Assembly (NCBI RefSeq): GCF_001413955.1
Contig: NZ_LCTZ01000002.1
Location: 4,009,501 to 4,073,500 of the forward strand
Length of the DNA: 64,000 nucleotides
Direction: 5' to 3'
Source: Flagellimonas eckloniae
Lineage (GTDB): Bacteria > Bacteroidota > Bacteroidia > Flavobacteriales > Flavobacteriaceae
A model generated the notes under the pieces. It made no database searches. It was not told the DNA's origin and saw only the letters and a list, made by a program, of their open reading frames with translations. Below, piece by piece: positions 22,848 to 32,322 of the stretch (positions within the stretch are counted from its first letter, which is position 1; each line of letters begins with the position of its first letter). A program made the translations under genes and the position numbers.

Positions 22848-24023
22848 ATGTCTTCAGACACAAGTAAAAGATATGCCCAGCGAGGTGTTTCAGCATCAAA
22901 AGAAGATGTCCACAATGCCATTAAGAACATTGATAAAGGGCTTTTCCCTAAAGCTTTTTGTAAAATAGTTCCTGACTACCTTACTGGAGATGAAGATTAT
23001 TGTTTGGTAATGCATGCGGATGGGGCAGGAACAAAATCCTCTTTGGCATATATGTATTGGAAAGAAACCGGAGATGTTTCGGTTTGGAAAGGGATAGCCC
23101 AAGATGCACTTATTATGAACATAGATGATCTAATCTGTGTTGGAGCTACAGATAACATAATGCTTTCGTCTACCATTGGACGAAACAAAAACTTGATTCC
23201 TGGAGAAGTTATTTCTGCCATTATCAATGGAACAGAGGAATTGATTTCTGATTTACAAAAACACGGTATAACCATCCATTCAACGGGAGGGGAAACCGCA
23301 GATGTTGGTGATTTGGTCCGTACCATTATTGTGGACTCAACCGTAACCGCTAGAATTGAAAGAACTAAAGTGGTCGATAATGCCAATATTAAAGGGGGAG
23401 ATGTAATAGTAGGGTTGGCTTCTTTTGGTCAGGCCACCTATGAAACTGAGTATAATGGAGGTATGGGAAGTAACGGACTTACTTCGGCAAGACATGATGT
23501 TTTTGCCAAGTATTTGGCCAAAAAATACCCAGAAAGCTATGATGCAGCAGTGCCCGATGACCTTGTGTATTCAGGGAACACAAAATTAACGGATGCTACC
23601 GATTCACCATTGGATGCTGGAAAATTGGTGCTGTCGCCCACTAGAACTTATGCCCCGATCATTAAAAAAGTATTGGAAAAATATTCCGCAAAACAAGTCC
23701 ATGGAATGGTACATTGTAGTGGGGGAGCGCAGACAAAAATTCTTCACTTTGTAGAGGGTCTTCATGTCATAAAAGATAACCTGTTTCCTGTTCCACCATT
23801 GTTCAAGTTGATTCAGGAACAGTCAGGTACAGATTGGAAGGAAATGTACCAGGTTTTTAATTGCGGTCAAAGGATGGAATTATATGTTGATGGGCAGGTA
23901 GCGGATGATATCATATCCATTTCAAAAAGTTTCAACGTAGATGCCCAAATTATTGGTAGGGTAGAAAACGCGGAAGGTAAGAAATTGACTATCGAAAGTG
24001 AATACGGCAAGTTTGAATACTAG
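22848..24023 (+). CDS. purM: Phosphoribosylformylglycinamidine cyclo-ligase (AIR synthetase)
   Basis: PurM converts FGAM and ATP to aminoimidazole ribotide in de novo purine synthesis. The protein has 391 residues, longer than the roughly 345 of enterobacterial PurM but normal for the Bacteroidota form. It opens with SKRYAQRGVSASKEDVHNAI, followed by VMHADGAGTKSSLAYMYW, NMNIDDLICVGAT-type text, GGETADVGDLV and GLTSARHDVF. These match the AIRS N- and C-terminal domains. It stands alone between glnN and the Rieske operon and is probably transcribed from its own promoter at 22826. Confidence 0.92.
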   Translation: MSSDTSKRYAQRGVSASKEDVHNAIKNIDKGLFPKAFCKIVPDYLTGDEDYCLVMHADGAGTKSSLAYMYWKETGDVSVWKGIAQDALIMNIDDLICVGATDNIMLSSTIGRNKNLIPGEVISAIINGTEELISDLQKHGITIHSTGGETADVGDLVRTIIVDSTVTARIERTKVVDNANIKGGDVIVGLASFGQATYETEYNGGMGSNGLTSARHDVFAKYLAKKYPESYDAAVPDDLVYSGNTKLTDATDSPLDAGKLVLSPTRTYAPIIKKVLEKYSAKQVHGMVHCSGGAQTKILHFVEGLHVIKDNLFPVPPLFKLIQEQSGTDWKEMYQVFNCGQRMELYVDGQVADDIISISKSFNVDAQIIGRVENAEGKKLTIESEYGKFEY

Positions 24024-24069
24024 CATACGATTCAATCCAAATTAACGTTCTCTCTATAAACCCCGCGCT

Positions 24070-24510
24070 ATGGAAAGAAAAGAATTTTTAAAGAGTTTAG
24101 GAGCAGGTGCAGCCTTTGCACTAACATTCCCATGTGTTCATGGTTGTTCCAAGGATGATGTTACAGGTACTATTGTTGAAGAACCTACTGGAGTTGACTT
24201 TACCATAGACCTTACATCGGCAGAAGCGAATAATCTATCCACCAACGGTGGGTTTATTTTGCAAAATCTAGTTGTCATAGCCAAAAACCTTCAAGGTGAG
24301 TTTGTTGCTGCAAGTCAGGTATGTAGCCATGAATCTTATGACCAAGTTCGTTTTGTAAATCAAGATGGGGGAATATTTTATTGCGATGTCCACGGATCAC
24401 GTTTTGATCAGGATGGCATCCCATTAAATCAAGTTGATAGCAATCCTGCAAAAGCAATAAAAGTTTATAATACAGAGCTGGACGGAACAACCCTTCGCAT
24501 TTTCGAATAA
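24070..24510 (+). CDS. Rieske [2Fe-2S] domain protein, exported
   Basis: A 146-residue protein with an N-terminal export signal (residues 1-26; the VHGC at 23-26 is a weak lipobox, and the start resembles a Tat-like or lipoprotein signal). The Rieske cluster ligands are all present: C85-S-H87 and C105-DV-H108 in CSHESY and YCDVHGSRF. It should act as an electron carrier on the outside of the inner membrane. It begins a plus-strand series with a thioredoxin-like protein, ApbE, DUF4266 and DUF3570, so it probably serves that redox system. The partner donor and acceptor are not known. Confidence 0.88.
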   Translation: MERKEFLKSLGAGAAFALTFPCVHGCSKDDVTGTIVEEPTGVDFTIDLTSAEANNLSTNGGFILQNLVVIAKNLQGEFVAASQVCSHESYDQVRFVNQDGGIFYCDVHGSRFDQDGIPLNQVDSNPAKAIKVYNTELDGTTLRIFE

Positions 24511-24528
24511 TTTTTAAACCTTAAGTTT

Positions 24529-24963
24529 ATGAAATCACTATTTCCTATAGTGTTTTGTTTTGTTATAGGTAGTCTAAACGCACAATGGAAAGATAATTTT
24601 GCGGATGCGGTTAAGGTGGCCAATGAAGAGAACAAGCCTATTGTTTTGGTGTTTTCAGGTTCAGATTGGTGTGCACCCTGTATTAGATTCAAAAAGAAAA
24701 TTTTGGAATCGGAGGAGTTTAAAAACTATGCCAAGGCCAACTATGTAATCTACAATGCTGACTTTCCTAGAAAGAAGAAAAACCAGCTTCCTCTGGATAA
24801 ACTAAACGCAAACAAAACCCTTGCAGAAAAATATAATTCCACAGGGTATTTCCCTTTGGTGGTTATACTGGATAAGAAAGAATCCGTTTTGGGAAAGACT
24901 GGATTTAACACTAAAACTTCACCTGGGGAATATATCTCATTAGTTAATGATTTTATCCAATGA
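24529..24963 (+). CDS. Exported thioredoxin-family protein
   Basis: A 144-residue thioredoxin-fold protein with a signal peptide (residues 1-18, cleavage likely after LNA) and the active site C48-AP-C51 in SGSDWCAPCIRF. The start, in which DNFADAVKVANEENKPIVLVFSGSDWC precedes the CxxC, is typical of the Bacteroidota thioredoxin_7/DUF255-like group. It would act in the periplasm on disulfides or cofactor-bearing cysteines. It lies 18 bp after the Rieske gene and overlaps apbE by 4 bp (ATGA), so the three are one operon. A natural guess is that it keeps cysteines of the DUF4266 tail or of the Rieske protein reduced. Confidence 0.88.
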   Translation: MKSLFPIVFCFVIGSLNAQWKDNFADAVKVANEENKPIVLVFSGSDWCAPCIRFKKKILESEEFKNYAKANYVIYNADFPRKKKNQLPLDKLNANKTLAEKYNSTGYFPLVVILDKKESVLGKTGFNTKTSPGEYISLVNDFIQ

Positions 24964-25955
24964 GAGCCTTCCTTGTACTTTTTTGCAGCTTTTTTTTACT
25001 GTTTTCCTGGGGACAGGAGAACAAAGGTGTTGCTGTAAAAAGAATAATGAAATTGATGGGGACCCGGTTCGAGATAACTGTAATTGCTCCCAATGAGGAC
25101 ATTGGCTATATAAATATTGATGAGGCCGTATCGGAAATAGAGCGGATAGAGAAGATAATTTCTTCGTGGGATACATCATCAGAAACGGCATTGGTCAACA
25201 AGAATGCTGGGATAAAACCCGTGAGGGTAAGTCAGGAACTGTTTGGATTAATAGAACGTTCAAAAAGGATTTCAGAAATTACATCCGGAGCTTTTGATAT
25301 TTCCTATGCCTCAATGGACAAAATCTGGAAGTTTGATGGCACCATGAAGGGCAAACCTTCCGAATTTGAGGTAGAACGTTCTGTCGCCAAAATCGGCTAC
25401 AAGAAAATTATTTTGGATTCAGAAGAACAAACCGTTTATCTCTCACAATCTGGAATGCGTATTGGTTTTGGTGCCATTGGAAAAGGATATGCCGCTGATA
25501 AGGCCAAGGAACTTCTGATATCCAAACAGGTTAAAGGAGGTATTATAAATGCTTCAGGAGATTTAACCACTTGGGGAACAAAAGTGACAGGGGAAAGTTG
25601 GTTGATTGGCATCGCAAACCCGTTGAGTAAAGATAAGGTGTTCAGCTGGTTACCTGTTGTGGAATCTTCGGTTGCCACATCCGGAAACTATGAAAAGTAT
25701 ATTATGCTCAATGATGAAAAGTACTCCCATATCATAGACCCAAGAACGGGTTATCCTACCATCGGGGTCAATAGTGTTTCGGTATTTGCAAAAAATGCGG
25801 AACTATGTGATGCCTTGGCTACGGCTATATTTATTATGGGAAAAGATAGTGGAATCCATATGGTCAATCAAATTGATGGTGTAGAGGTAGTGGTGGTGGA
25901 TTCAGATAACAAAATCCATAAAAGCACCGGAATCCAATTCGATAAAAATCAGTAA
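24960..25955 (+). CDS. apbE: FAD:protein FMN transferase
   Basis: ApbE transfers FMN from FAD to a serine or threonine of exported target proteins. The 331-residue protein has a signal peptide (about residues 1-19) and the family phrases KLMGTRFEITV, GAFDISYASMDKIWKFDG, RIGFGAIGKGYAADKA and GYSHIIDPRTGYP-type text (YSHIIDPRTGYPTIG). These hold the Mg/FAD-binding acids. It overlaps the thioredoxin gene by 4 bp and is followed after 8 bp by DUF4266. No Nqr or Rnf subunit, the classical ApbE targets, is in the window, so the target is probably within this operon or elsewhere. Confidence 0.92.
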   Translation: MRAFLVLFCSFFLLFSWGQENKGVAVKRIMKLMGTRFEITVIAPNEDIGYINIDEAVSEIERIEKIISSWDTSSETALVNKNAGIKPVRVSQELFGLIERSKRISEITSGAFDISYASMDKIWKFDGTMKGKPSEFEVERSVAKIGYKKIILDSEEQTVYLSQSGMRIGFGAIGKGYAADKAKELLISKQVKGGIINASGDLTTWGTKVTGESWLIGIANPLSKDKVFSWLPVVESSVATSGNYEKYIMLNDEKYSHIIDPRTGYPTIGVNSVSVFAKNAELCDALATAIFIMGKDSGIHMVNQIDGVEVVVVDSDNKIHKSTGIQFDKNQ

Positions 25956-25963
25956 ATTTAAAT

Positions 25964-26173
25964 ATGTTGAAACCTCTTTTTTTCTTGGCTTTATTGATTT
26001 TTTCAAGCTCCTGTGTTGCTGTACGTGAATATGATAAAGCCTATATCAACGATATTGAAATGCAATTGGGGGCAAGGGCATCTGAACGTTTTGAAACGAA
26101 TTTTCAAATTTATAGAGAAGCTTCAGCAGGTGCCAATGGAGGAAAAACAGGTGGTGGCTGTGGCTGCAATTAA
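25964..26173 (+). CDS. DUF4266 small lipoprotein
   Basis: A 69-residue protein with a lipoprotein signal (LLIFSSSC, lipid-anchored cysteine at residue 17), a short conserved core (VREYDKAYINDIEMQL) and a C-terminus rich in glycine and cysteine: GANGGKTGGGCGCN. This is the DUF4266 pattern, and the family regularly sits between apbE and DUF3570 genes. The GG..GGGCGCN tail could be a metal- or flavin-binding tail. Function is not established. Spacing is 8 bp from apbE and 43 bp to the DUF3570 gene. Confidence 0.85.
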   Translation: MLKPLFFLALLIFSSSCVAVREYDKAYINDIEMQLGARASERFETNFQIYREASAGANGGKTGGGCGCN

Positions 26174-26216
26174 AAATTAAGACTTCAAATCCTAAGACTT
26201 AAATTACGGTAATCCA

Positions 26217-27518
26217 ATGCTCCAGCAATTTAAAAGCCCCATAAAAATAAGTTTCGTAATAGCATTCTTATGCATCGTTGGTTTTGGAAATGCGCAACAA
26301 AACAATACTTCCTATAAAAAGCGGGTCCTAGAGACAAGTGAAATAGATTTTTTGTTCAGTTATTACAGTCAAGACGGGCAGAACGCTGCGGTAACGGGAG
26401 GCGAGGGAACGGAAGAACTTACAGATGCGACCTCTACCATTGTTTTACGAATGCCCATGAATGCCAATGATGTTCTTACTGTTGATGTCGGTTTGTCTGC
26501 CTACACATCGGCATCTTCCAGCAATGTAAATCCCTTGGATGGAAATAATCTTAACACCACTCCTTTTGATGCCTCATCGGGCGAATCAAGAAAGGATCTT
26601 TTGGCTTATATAAATCCAAGCTATCAGCATAGTTCCGAGGATCGAAATTCTATATGGACAGCTAACGCCTATTTTTCAACGGAATACGATTATTTTTCCA
26701 TTGGTTTTGGGGGTAGTTACTCCAGACTTTTTAATGAAAAGAATACAGAAGTAACCATTAGCGGAAATGTCTTTTTAGATAAATGGAACGCTATTTACCC
26801 CATTGAATTACGGGATGGTTTTTTTGATAATCGGATTGTTGGAAATGGTACCTACAATCCCGTTTTTGCCGTGTTTGAAAAGGAGAATAGAAATTCATAT
26901 TCAGTATCATTAAATTTTTCCCAAATCCTAGCCAAGAAATTGCAAGGATCACTTTTCATGGATGTGGTCTCTCAAAACGGATTGTTGAGTACACCTTTTC
27001 AACGGGTTTATTTTGGGGATGCCGAAGATTTTTTCATTGATGATTTTCAGCTGGCTGATGATGTTGAGCAATTGCCGGACACTAGATTTAAAATTCCATT
27101 TGGAGGAAGATTGAACTATTATGTCACCGATATGATTGTTCTACGGACCTATTATCGTTTTTACTGGGATGATTGGGGGATTACATCCCATACCGCAAGT
27201 ATTGAAGCACCGGTTAAGATAACGGACAAATTTACGTTGTATCCCACATATCGCTATTATACCCAATCCGCTGCCGATTATTTTTATGCAAAAGAAGATG
27301 CGCAATCCACATTCGATTTTTATACTTCGGATTATGATTTGTCCGAATACGATGCACACCAATATGGTCTTGGCATTCAGTACAAGGATATTTTCACCAA
27401 TACCAAGATCTTGACCTTTGGACTAAAGACCATTGATTTGCGTTTTAGCAAGTACGACAGAAGTAATGGACTAAATGCTTCTATTGTTACGCTGGGGACC
27501 ACGTTTATCGGGAATTAG
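26217..27518 (+). CDS. DUF3570 outer-membrane beta-barrel protein
   Basis: A 433-residue protein with a signal peptide (about residues 1-26, ending GFGNAQ) and alternating beta strands across its whole length, ending in FIGN. The opening of the mature part, VLETSEIDFLFSYYSQDGQNAAVTGGEGTEELTDAT, is characteristic of DUF3570. It is likely an outer-membrane barrel working with DUF4266, ApbE and the Rieske and thioredoxin proteins encoded just upstream. A role as an outer-membrane conduit or scaffold for electron transfer is inference from the operon only. Confidence 0.88.
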   Translation: MLQQFKSPIKISFVIAFLCIVGFGNAQQNNTSYKKRVLETSEIDFLFSYYSQDGQNAAVTGGEGTEELTDATSTIVLRMPMNANDVLTVDVGLSAYTSASSSNVNPLDGNNLNTTPFDASSGESRKDLLAYINPSYQHSSEDRNSIWTANAYFSTEYDYFSIGFGGSYSRLFNEKNTEVTISGNVFLDKWNAIYPIELRDGFFDNRIVGNGTYNPVFAVFEKENRNSYSVSLNFSQILAKKLQGSLFMDVVSQNGLLSTPFQRVYFGDAEDFFIDDFQLADDVEQLPDTRFKIPFGGRLNYYVTDMIVLRTYYRFYWDDWGITSHTASIEAPVKITDKFTLYPTYRYYTQSAADYFYAKEDAQSTFDFYTSDYDLSEYDAHQYGLGIQYKDIFTNTKILTFGLKTIDLRFSKYDRSNGLNASIVTLGTTFIGN

Positions 27519-28164
27519 GCAATACGTAACCCTCTTTTTCCAAATCTTCTTGGATGTTTATCTGTTTGGAGTATCCATCCTTTAAAAGGTAAATCGTATT
27601 ACTCACTTCTAAGATATCCCGGTAGAAATGATCTGTGAGAAGAATAATTTTTCCCTTCTTCTCATAGTTAATAATTTCCTTGAATCTTTCAATATATATA
27701 GGTGCGATGAAAGAAAAGGGCTCATCCAGTAAAATAATTTTCTTTTTTTTGGTGATAATAAGATAGGTTTCCAGTACTCTAAGTTCTCCGCTTGAAAGTT
27801 GGGAAATTCGGTATTTTTTGTAAATCTCAAAACTTTTGAAGTTTTCAATAAACCTGTTCCAGTCGGCATTGAATAAATTAAAAGCGGTATCTACTTTTAG
27901 ATTTTTTGGTAGCAGTCGGTGTTGCGGCAGGTATGCGATGGAGTTTGATTGAAACAACGATTTTTTAATATTCTTCCCATCGACTCGTATGGTTTTATAC
28001 TTAGGTTTTAAGTTTCCAAATAGGATTTTCAGTAGGGAAGTCTTACCGCATCCATTTCTTCCCAAAATCCCTGTAACCTTTCCTTCCTGTGCACTCAGAT
28101 AAATACCATACAGTACCTTTCTCGACCCAAAACTCAGTTCTATGTTATCAATTTCAAGAATCAA
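27505..28164 (-). CDS. ABC transporter ATP-binding protein
   Basis: A 219-residue ATPase subunit with Walker A GRNGCGKTS near residues 34-42, signature LSSGELRVLE and Walker B IILLDEP. The start is a TTG at 28164 that overlaps the stop of the membrane gene upstream by 11 bp. The two genes form one small unit; no substrate-binding protein is nearby. Its size and partner suggest a simple ABC-2-like exporter or a membrane-integrity system. The 3' end overlaps the convergent DUF3570 gene by 14 bp. Confidence 0.88.
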   Translation of the reverse strand: MILEIDNIELSFGSRKVLYGIYLSAQEGKVTGILGRNGCGKTSLLKILFGNLKPKYKTIRVDGKNIKKSLFQSNSIAYLPQHRLLPKNLKVDTAFNLFNADWNRFIENFKSFEIYKKYRISQLSSGELRVLETYLIITKKKKIILLDEPFSFIAPIYIERFKEIINYEKKGKIILLTDHFYRDILEVSNTIYLLKDGYSKQINIQEDLEKEGYVLPNSR

Positions 28165-28462
28165 ATAAAAAAAAGGTTAGATAGATAATTAAAGTTGTAA
28201 TCACATCAAAAATGAAAGAAATCAGGAAGAGCATTGTTTTAGAGATGCCAAAATTCTGATAGAAGGTCAGTTCCTGTCTGTACTTAGTTTCTTGGAGTAT
28301 GATAAAAATTAATCCAAGCATCAATAACTTAAAACCCATAACCGAGGAAAATGGAGCTCTTGCATAAAACAGAATAATAGCAATTATACTGGAAACAAGA
28401 AGTATGATCCGATAAAAGAAAAAAATAAGATAGTAAGTTTTCAGGCGTAGTAAAGGATGCAT
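28154..28462 (-). CDS. Small membrane protein paired with the ABC ATPase
   Basis: A 102-residue protein with about three hydrophobic segments (residues 10-31, 38-56 and 76-99). It overlaps the ATPase gene by 11 bp. It is too short to be a complete ABC permease of six helices but could dimerise or be an accessory subunit. No family is recognised. Its upstream region is shared with the divergent prfA gene. Confidence 0.65.
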   Translation of the reverse strand: MHPLLRLKTYYLIFFFYRIILLVSSIIAIILFYARAPFSSVMGFKLLMLGLIFIILQETKYRQELTFYQNFGISKTMLFLISFIFDVITTLIIYLTFFLFDS

Positions 28463-28520
28463 AGCGTTTACTAAATGTACAAATTAATCGTAAATTCGCA
28501 TTCCTAACGCGGATTGATTT

Positions 28521-29597
28521 ATGCTAGACAAACTCAATATAGTAAAACAACGTTTTGACGAGGTTTCTGACCTTATAATTCAACCAGATATAATAGCGGA
28601 CCAAAAGAGGTATGTAAAGCTCAATAAGGAGTATAAAGACCTTAAGATGCTTGTTGATAAGCGCGATCAATATATTGAGTTAACAAACAATATTAATGAA
28701 GCAGAAGAGATAATTTCTGATGGAAGTGATGCGGAAATGTTGGAAATGGCGAAAATGCAATTGGATGAGGCCAAAGCAGGACTGCCAAAACTTGAAGATG
28801 AAATTAAGTTTTTACTGATACCCAAAGACCCGGAGGACGAGAAGAATGTGGTGATGGAAATTAGAGCGGGAACTGGGGGTGATGAAGCCAGTATTTTTGC
28901 CGGGGACCTCTATAGAATGTACGCCAAGTACTGCGAATCCAAAGGCTGGAAAACCAATATTATTGATTTAAACGAGGGGACCAGTGGTGGTTATAAGGAA
29001 ATTCACTTTGAAGTATCTGGTGAAGATGTTTATGGCACGCTTAAGTTTGAGGCCGGAGTACATAGGGTTCAAAGGGTCCCACAGACCGAAACCCAAGGAA
29101 GGGTACATACTAGTGCGGCAACAGTGATGGTAATTCCAGAGGCAGAAGATTTTGATGTGCAAATAGAGCCCAAGGATGTACGAATTGATTTTTTCTGTTC
29201 ATCGGGGCCTGGAGGGCAATCGGTGAATACGACATATTCTGCAGTACGATTGACCCACATTCCGACAGGTTTGGTGGCACAATGTCAAGATCAGAAGTCA
29301 CAGCATAAAAACAAGGAAAAAGCCTTTAAAGTGTTACGTTCTAGATTGTACGATTTGGAATTGGCAAAAAAACAGGAAGAAGATGCAGCCAAGCGTAATT
29401 CCCAGGTGAGTAGCGGTGATCGTTCAGCAAAAATTAGAACTTACAACTACCCGCAAGGACGAGTAACGGATCATAGAATTGGTCTGACACTCTATGATTT
29501 GCAAAATATTATCAATGGTGATGTACAGAAGATTATTGACGAATTAATGTTGGTAGAGAACACAGAAAAACTAAAAGAAGCATCGGAGATTTTTTAG
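28521..29597 (+). CDS. prfA: Peptide chain release factor 1
   Basis: RF1 ends translation at UAA and UAG. The 358-residue protein has the PCRF-type N-terminal domain, the codon-recognition tripeptide PxT as PQT (187-189) in [18 protein letters not shown], and the universal hydrolysis motif GGQ at 231-233 in SGPGGQSVN. The [11 protein letters not shown] text and total length are those of RF1, and RF2 would show SPF in place of PxT. It stands between the ABC pair and pyrF, on the plus strand, 59 bp upstream of pyrF. Confidence 0.96.
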   Translation: MLDKLNIVKQRFDEVSDLIIQPDIIADQKRYVKLNKEYKDLKMLVDKRDQYIELTNNINEAEEIISDGSDAEMLEMAKMQLDEAKAGLPKLEDEIKFLLIPKDPEDEKNVVMEIRAGTGGDEASIFAGDLYRMYAKYCESKGWKTNIIDLNEGTSGGYKEIHFEVSGEDVYGTLKFEAGVHRVQRVPQTETQGRVHTSAATVMVIPEAEDFDVQIEPKDVRIDFFCSSGPGGQSVNTTYSAVRLTHIPTGLVAQCQDQKSQHKNKEKAFKVLRSRLYDLELAKKQEEDAAKRNSQVSSGDRSAKIRTYNYPQGRVTDHRIGLTLYDLQNIINGDVQKIIDELMLVENTEKLKEASEIF

Positions 29598-29655
29598 CAT
29601 TAGTAGCTAGTATTGAATTAATTGTCAATTCGGGCGTAGTCGACAACCTTTGTAA

Positions 29656-30477
29656 ATGAAAATAGACCACTTAATTTCCCAAATCAAACAAAAAAACTCC
29701 TTCCTCTGTATTGGTTTGGATACAGATTTGGATAAGATACCCAAGCATCTCCTTAAAGAGGAAGATCCTATTTTTTCATTCAATAAAGCAATTATTGATG
29801 CCACGCATCAATTCTGTGTGGCCTATAAGCCCAATATTGCTTTTTATGAGGCTTATGGCCTAAACGGATGGAAATCCTTGGAACGGACAATGAAGTATCT
29901 GAATGCTGAATACCCTGAAGTTTTTACCATTGCAGATGCAAAAAGAGGGGATATTGGAAATACGTCTACTAGATATGCCAAAGCTTTTTTTGAAACCCTA
30001 AATTTTGATTCGATAACCATAGCTCCGTATATGGGAAGAGATTCAGTTGAGCCATTTTTGGAATTTGAAAACAAGCATACCATTTTATTGGCCTTGACCT
30101 CAAACCAAGGGGCTTTCGATTTTCAAACAAAAAATGTTGGTGAACATGAACTCTATAAGGAAGTTTTGGAAGTATCGAAAACATATAAGAATTCAGAAAA
30201 TCTAATGTATGTGGTTGGTGCAACCAAAGCATCTTACTTAAAGCAAATAAGACATATTATTCCGGAAAATTTCTTGTTAGTGCCAGGTGTAGGCGCACAA
30301 GGAGGAAGTTTGCAGGACGTATGTGCCTACGGAATGACTAAAGATGTTGGCCTATTGGTAAATTCTTCAAGAGGAATAATCTACGCTTCCCAAGGAGAGG
30401 ATTTTGCTATGGCAGCAAATAACAAAGCAAGAGGGCTGCAACAAGTAATGGAGATTGAATTGCGCAAACGGAATTAA
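29656..30477 (+). CDS. pyrF: Orotidine 5'-phosphate decarboxylase
   Basis: Final step of de novo UMP synthesis (OMP to UMP + CO2). The 273-residue length and the signature FTIADAKRGDIGNTSTRYA (around residues 90-108, with the catalytic D-x-K-x-x-D triad) identify the longer type 2 PyrF. Additional marks are SFLCIGLDTDLDKIP at the N-terminus and LVPGVGAQGG near 215-224. It follows prfA with a short gap, a gene order often seen in Flavobacteriaceae. Confidence 0.95.
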   Translation: MKIDHLISQIKQKNSFLCIGLDTDLDKIPKHLLKEEDPIFSFNKAIIDATHQFCVAYKPNIAFYEAYGLNGWKSLERTMKYLNAEYPEVFTIADAKRGDIGNTSTRYAKAFFETLNFDSITIAPYMGRDSVEPFLEFENKHTILLALTSNQGAFDFQTKNVGEHELYKEVLEVSKTYKNSENLMYVVGATKASYLKQIRHIIPENFLLVPGVGAQGGSLQDVCAYGMTKDVGLLVNSSRGIIYASQGEDFAMAANNKARGLQQVMEIELRKRN

Positions 30478-30481
30478 TAGT

Positions 30482-30676
30482 TTAAGCTAAATTCTCCAAT
30501 ATTTTTTTAATTGCCTGAGCCTTTTGCTTAAAAAATTCTCCCAAATTGGTATCCATGTAAGTCGTGTCAGCGGCTTTTTCAATAAAGCTTTGATATCTAT
30601 ATTCTAAAACCGATATGGCCTGATTTCCACTGGTGATTGGAGTAACTGCTCCAACTCTACAATATTGATTTTTCAT
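30482..30676 (-). CDS. Small conserved-looking unknown protein
   Basis: A 64-residue basic protein convergent with pyrF, with 4 bp between the stops. The sequence KNQYCRVGAVTPITSGNQAISVLEYRYQSFIEKA is well-formed and not low-complexity, and no other gene competes for this interval. I do not recognise a domain; there is no signal peptide or membrane segment. The ATG at 30676 is well placed. It is reported as a likely real small gene on coding character only. Confidence 0.55.
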   Translation of the reverse strand: MKNQYCRVGAVTPITSGNQAISVLEYRYQSFIEKAADTTYMDTNLGEFFKQKAQAIKKILENLA

Positions 30677-30853
30677 TTCTAAAGATTTGTTCTACCAAAG
30701 ATACGTTGAAAACAAGGTTTTGGACTACAAGAGAATTGTCTATACAACTAGAAATCAGGCACTTTATCTAAAAATTAACAAAAAACAAAGCGTGATGCCC
30801 ATGATCTTGCCATTTTCAAGGAAAAAATTAACGTACTTTTATAAAAAACAACT

Positions 30854-31633
30854 TTGCTTAATTATACCGCGTATCGGCATAAATCATCAGAACAGTGGGT
30901 TACATTTGTTCATGGTGCGGGAGGTAGTTCTACAATTTGGTACAAACAACTTAGGGATTTTAAAAAGCACTTTAATATTCTATTATTGGATTTAAGGGGG
31001 CACGGCAACTCAAAACCCAACATCAAGGATGCCTTTAATGATAAGTATACTTTTGATTCTATTACTGCTGATATCGTAGAGGTTTTGGATTATGAGGAAA
31101 TCGATAAATCGCATTTCATTGGCATTTCATTAGGCACAATTTTAATTCGAAATCTGGCTGAGAACTATTCCGGTCGAGTAAAGAGCATGGTAATGGGTGG
31201 TGCAATTATGAAACTTAATTTTCGCTCACAGTTACTTATGAGGCTGGGAGTGATTTTTAAATCTATAGTTCCTTATATATGGTTGTATAAATTTTTTGCG
31301 TTTGTGATCATGCCAAATAAAAACCATAAAGAATCTCGGCTGCTTTTTGTAAGAGAGGCTAAAAAACTATACCAAAAAGAATTTATAAGATGGTTTAAGT
31401 TAACCTCTGAAATTAACCCACTACTACGTTTTTTTAGAACGGTGGATATCAAGATTCCAACCTTTTATATCATGGGAGGAGAGGATTATTTGTTTTTACC
31501 CACCATTAAAAAAGTGGTTAATTCTCATGCTCAGTCCACATTATTTGTAGTTGAAGATTGCGGGCATGTAGTTAATGTGGAACAACCTATCATCTTTAAT
31601 AAAGAAGTAATAAACTACTTGCAAAATGTATAG
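30854..31633 (+). CDS. Alpha/beta hydrolase
   Basis: A 259-residue alpha/beta hydrolase fold protein with no signal peptide. Visible features are the oxyanion HG pair at residues 20-21 (FVHGAGGSSTIW), LDLRGHGNS at about 45-53, nucleophile S92 in GISLGT and the catalytic histidine in EDCGHVVNVEQP near the C-terminus. The start is a TTG at 30854. The DUF1579 gene downstream overlaps its end by 8 bp. The substrate is unknown; the fold includes esterases, thioesterases and dehalogenases. Confidence 0.85.
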   Translation: MLNYTAYRHKSSEQWVTFVHGAGGSSTIWYKQLRDFKKHFNILLLDLRGHGNSKPNIKDAFNDKYTFDSITADIVEVLDYEEIDKSHFIGISLGTILIRNLAENYSGRVKSMVMGGAIMKLNFRSQLLMRLGVIFKSIVPYIWLYKFFAFVIMPNKNHKESRLLFVREAKKLYQKEFIRWFKLTSEINPLLRFFRTVDIKIPTFYIMGGEDYLFLPTIKKVVNSHAQSTLFVVEDCGHVVNVEQPIIFNKEVINYLQNV

Positions 31634-32141
31634 TAATTATTGGAAACCTTTCTTGACAATATCAGTTTTTCTGATTTCTTTTTCCATCGGTGCGCAAGAT
31701 GAACAATCTTGCAACTGTTGTTCAGAAGAACATAAGGCATTTGACTTTTGGGTCGGTAACTGGGAGGTGACCAACGCAAATGGAGACATCGCAGGAAAGA
31801 ATAGTATTAGTAAAGAAGAGAACGGTTGTGTTATTCGTGAAAACTGGACCAGTGCCAAACCTGGTTACACGGGAACAAGCCTTAATTTTTTTAATACGGT
31901 TTCAAGGCAATGGCAACAGCTTTGGGTCGATAACGGCGGCTCGTATTTAAAACTAAAAGGTAATAGAATTGGAAATAAAATGATATTATCTTCTGATGAA
32001 TTTACAAAAGATGGTAAAAGCTATATAAATAGAATTACCTGGACAAAAAATGATGATGGTACAGTTAGGCAATTTTGGGAGGTTCTACAAGGAGATAAGG
32101 TGGTCAATATTGCTTTTGATGGATTATATAAAAGACAGTAA
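31626..32141 (+). CDS. DUF1579-like exported protein
   Basis: A 171-residue protein with a signal peptide (residues 1-23, ending in SIGAQ). The mature part matches the DUF1579/heme-binding-lipocalin-like pattern: EEHKAFDFWVGNWEVTNANG, then KNSISKEENGCVIRENW and LWVDNGGSYLKLKGNRIGNKMILSS, with the WxVGxW motif. Such proteins form a small beta-barrel and are of unknown function. It is probably cotranscribed with the hydrolase upstream (8-bp overlap). Confidence 0.8.
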   Translation: MYSNYWKPFLTISVFLISFSIGAQDEQSCNCCSEEHKAFDFWVGNWEVTNANGDIAGKNSISKEENGCVIRENWTSAKPGYTGTSLNFFNTVSRQWQQLWVDNGGSYLKLKGNRIGNKMILSSDEFTKDGKSYINRITWTKNDDGTVRQFWEVLQGDKVVNIAFDGLYKRQ

Positions 32142-32322
32142 AAAACAGCCCAACGCCAGTTGTGTTGATGACTAATTCAAATTGAATAGGAGAGAAATAT
32201 AAAAGAATGATTGTAACTGTCCGATGAGCTGTTTTAATGTATTAAGTTAGCCTATCTGAACCTATTTTTAGAAATACCTGATAAACCTTTCCATAGCCGA
32301 TTTAAGTTTACTTAGCCCAAAA

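Noticed and set aside
30687..30995. Plus-strand ORF of 102 codons before the hydrolase
   Set aside because: Overlaps the start of the alpha/beta hydrolase in another frame and is lysine-rich AT filler.
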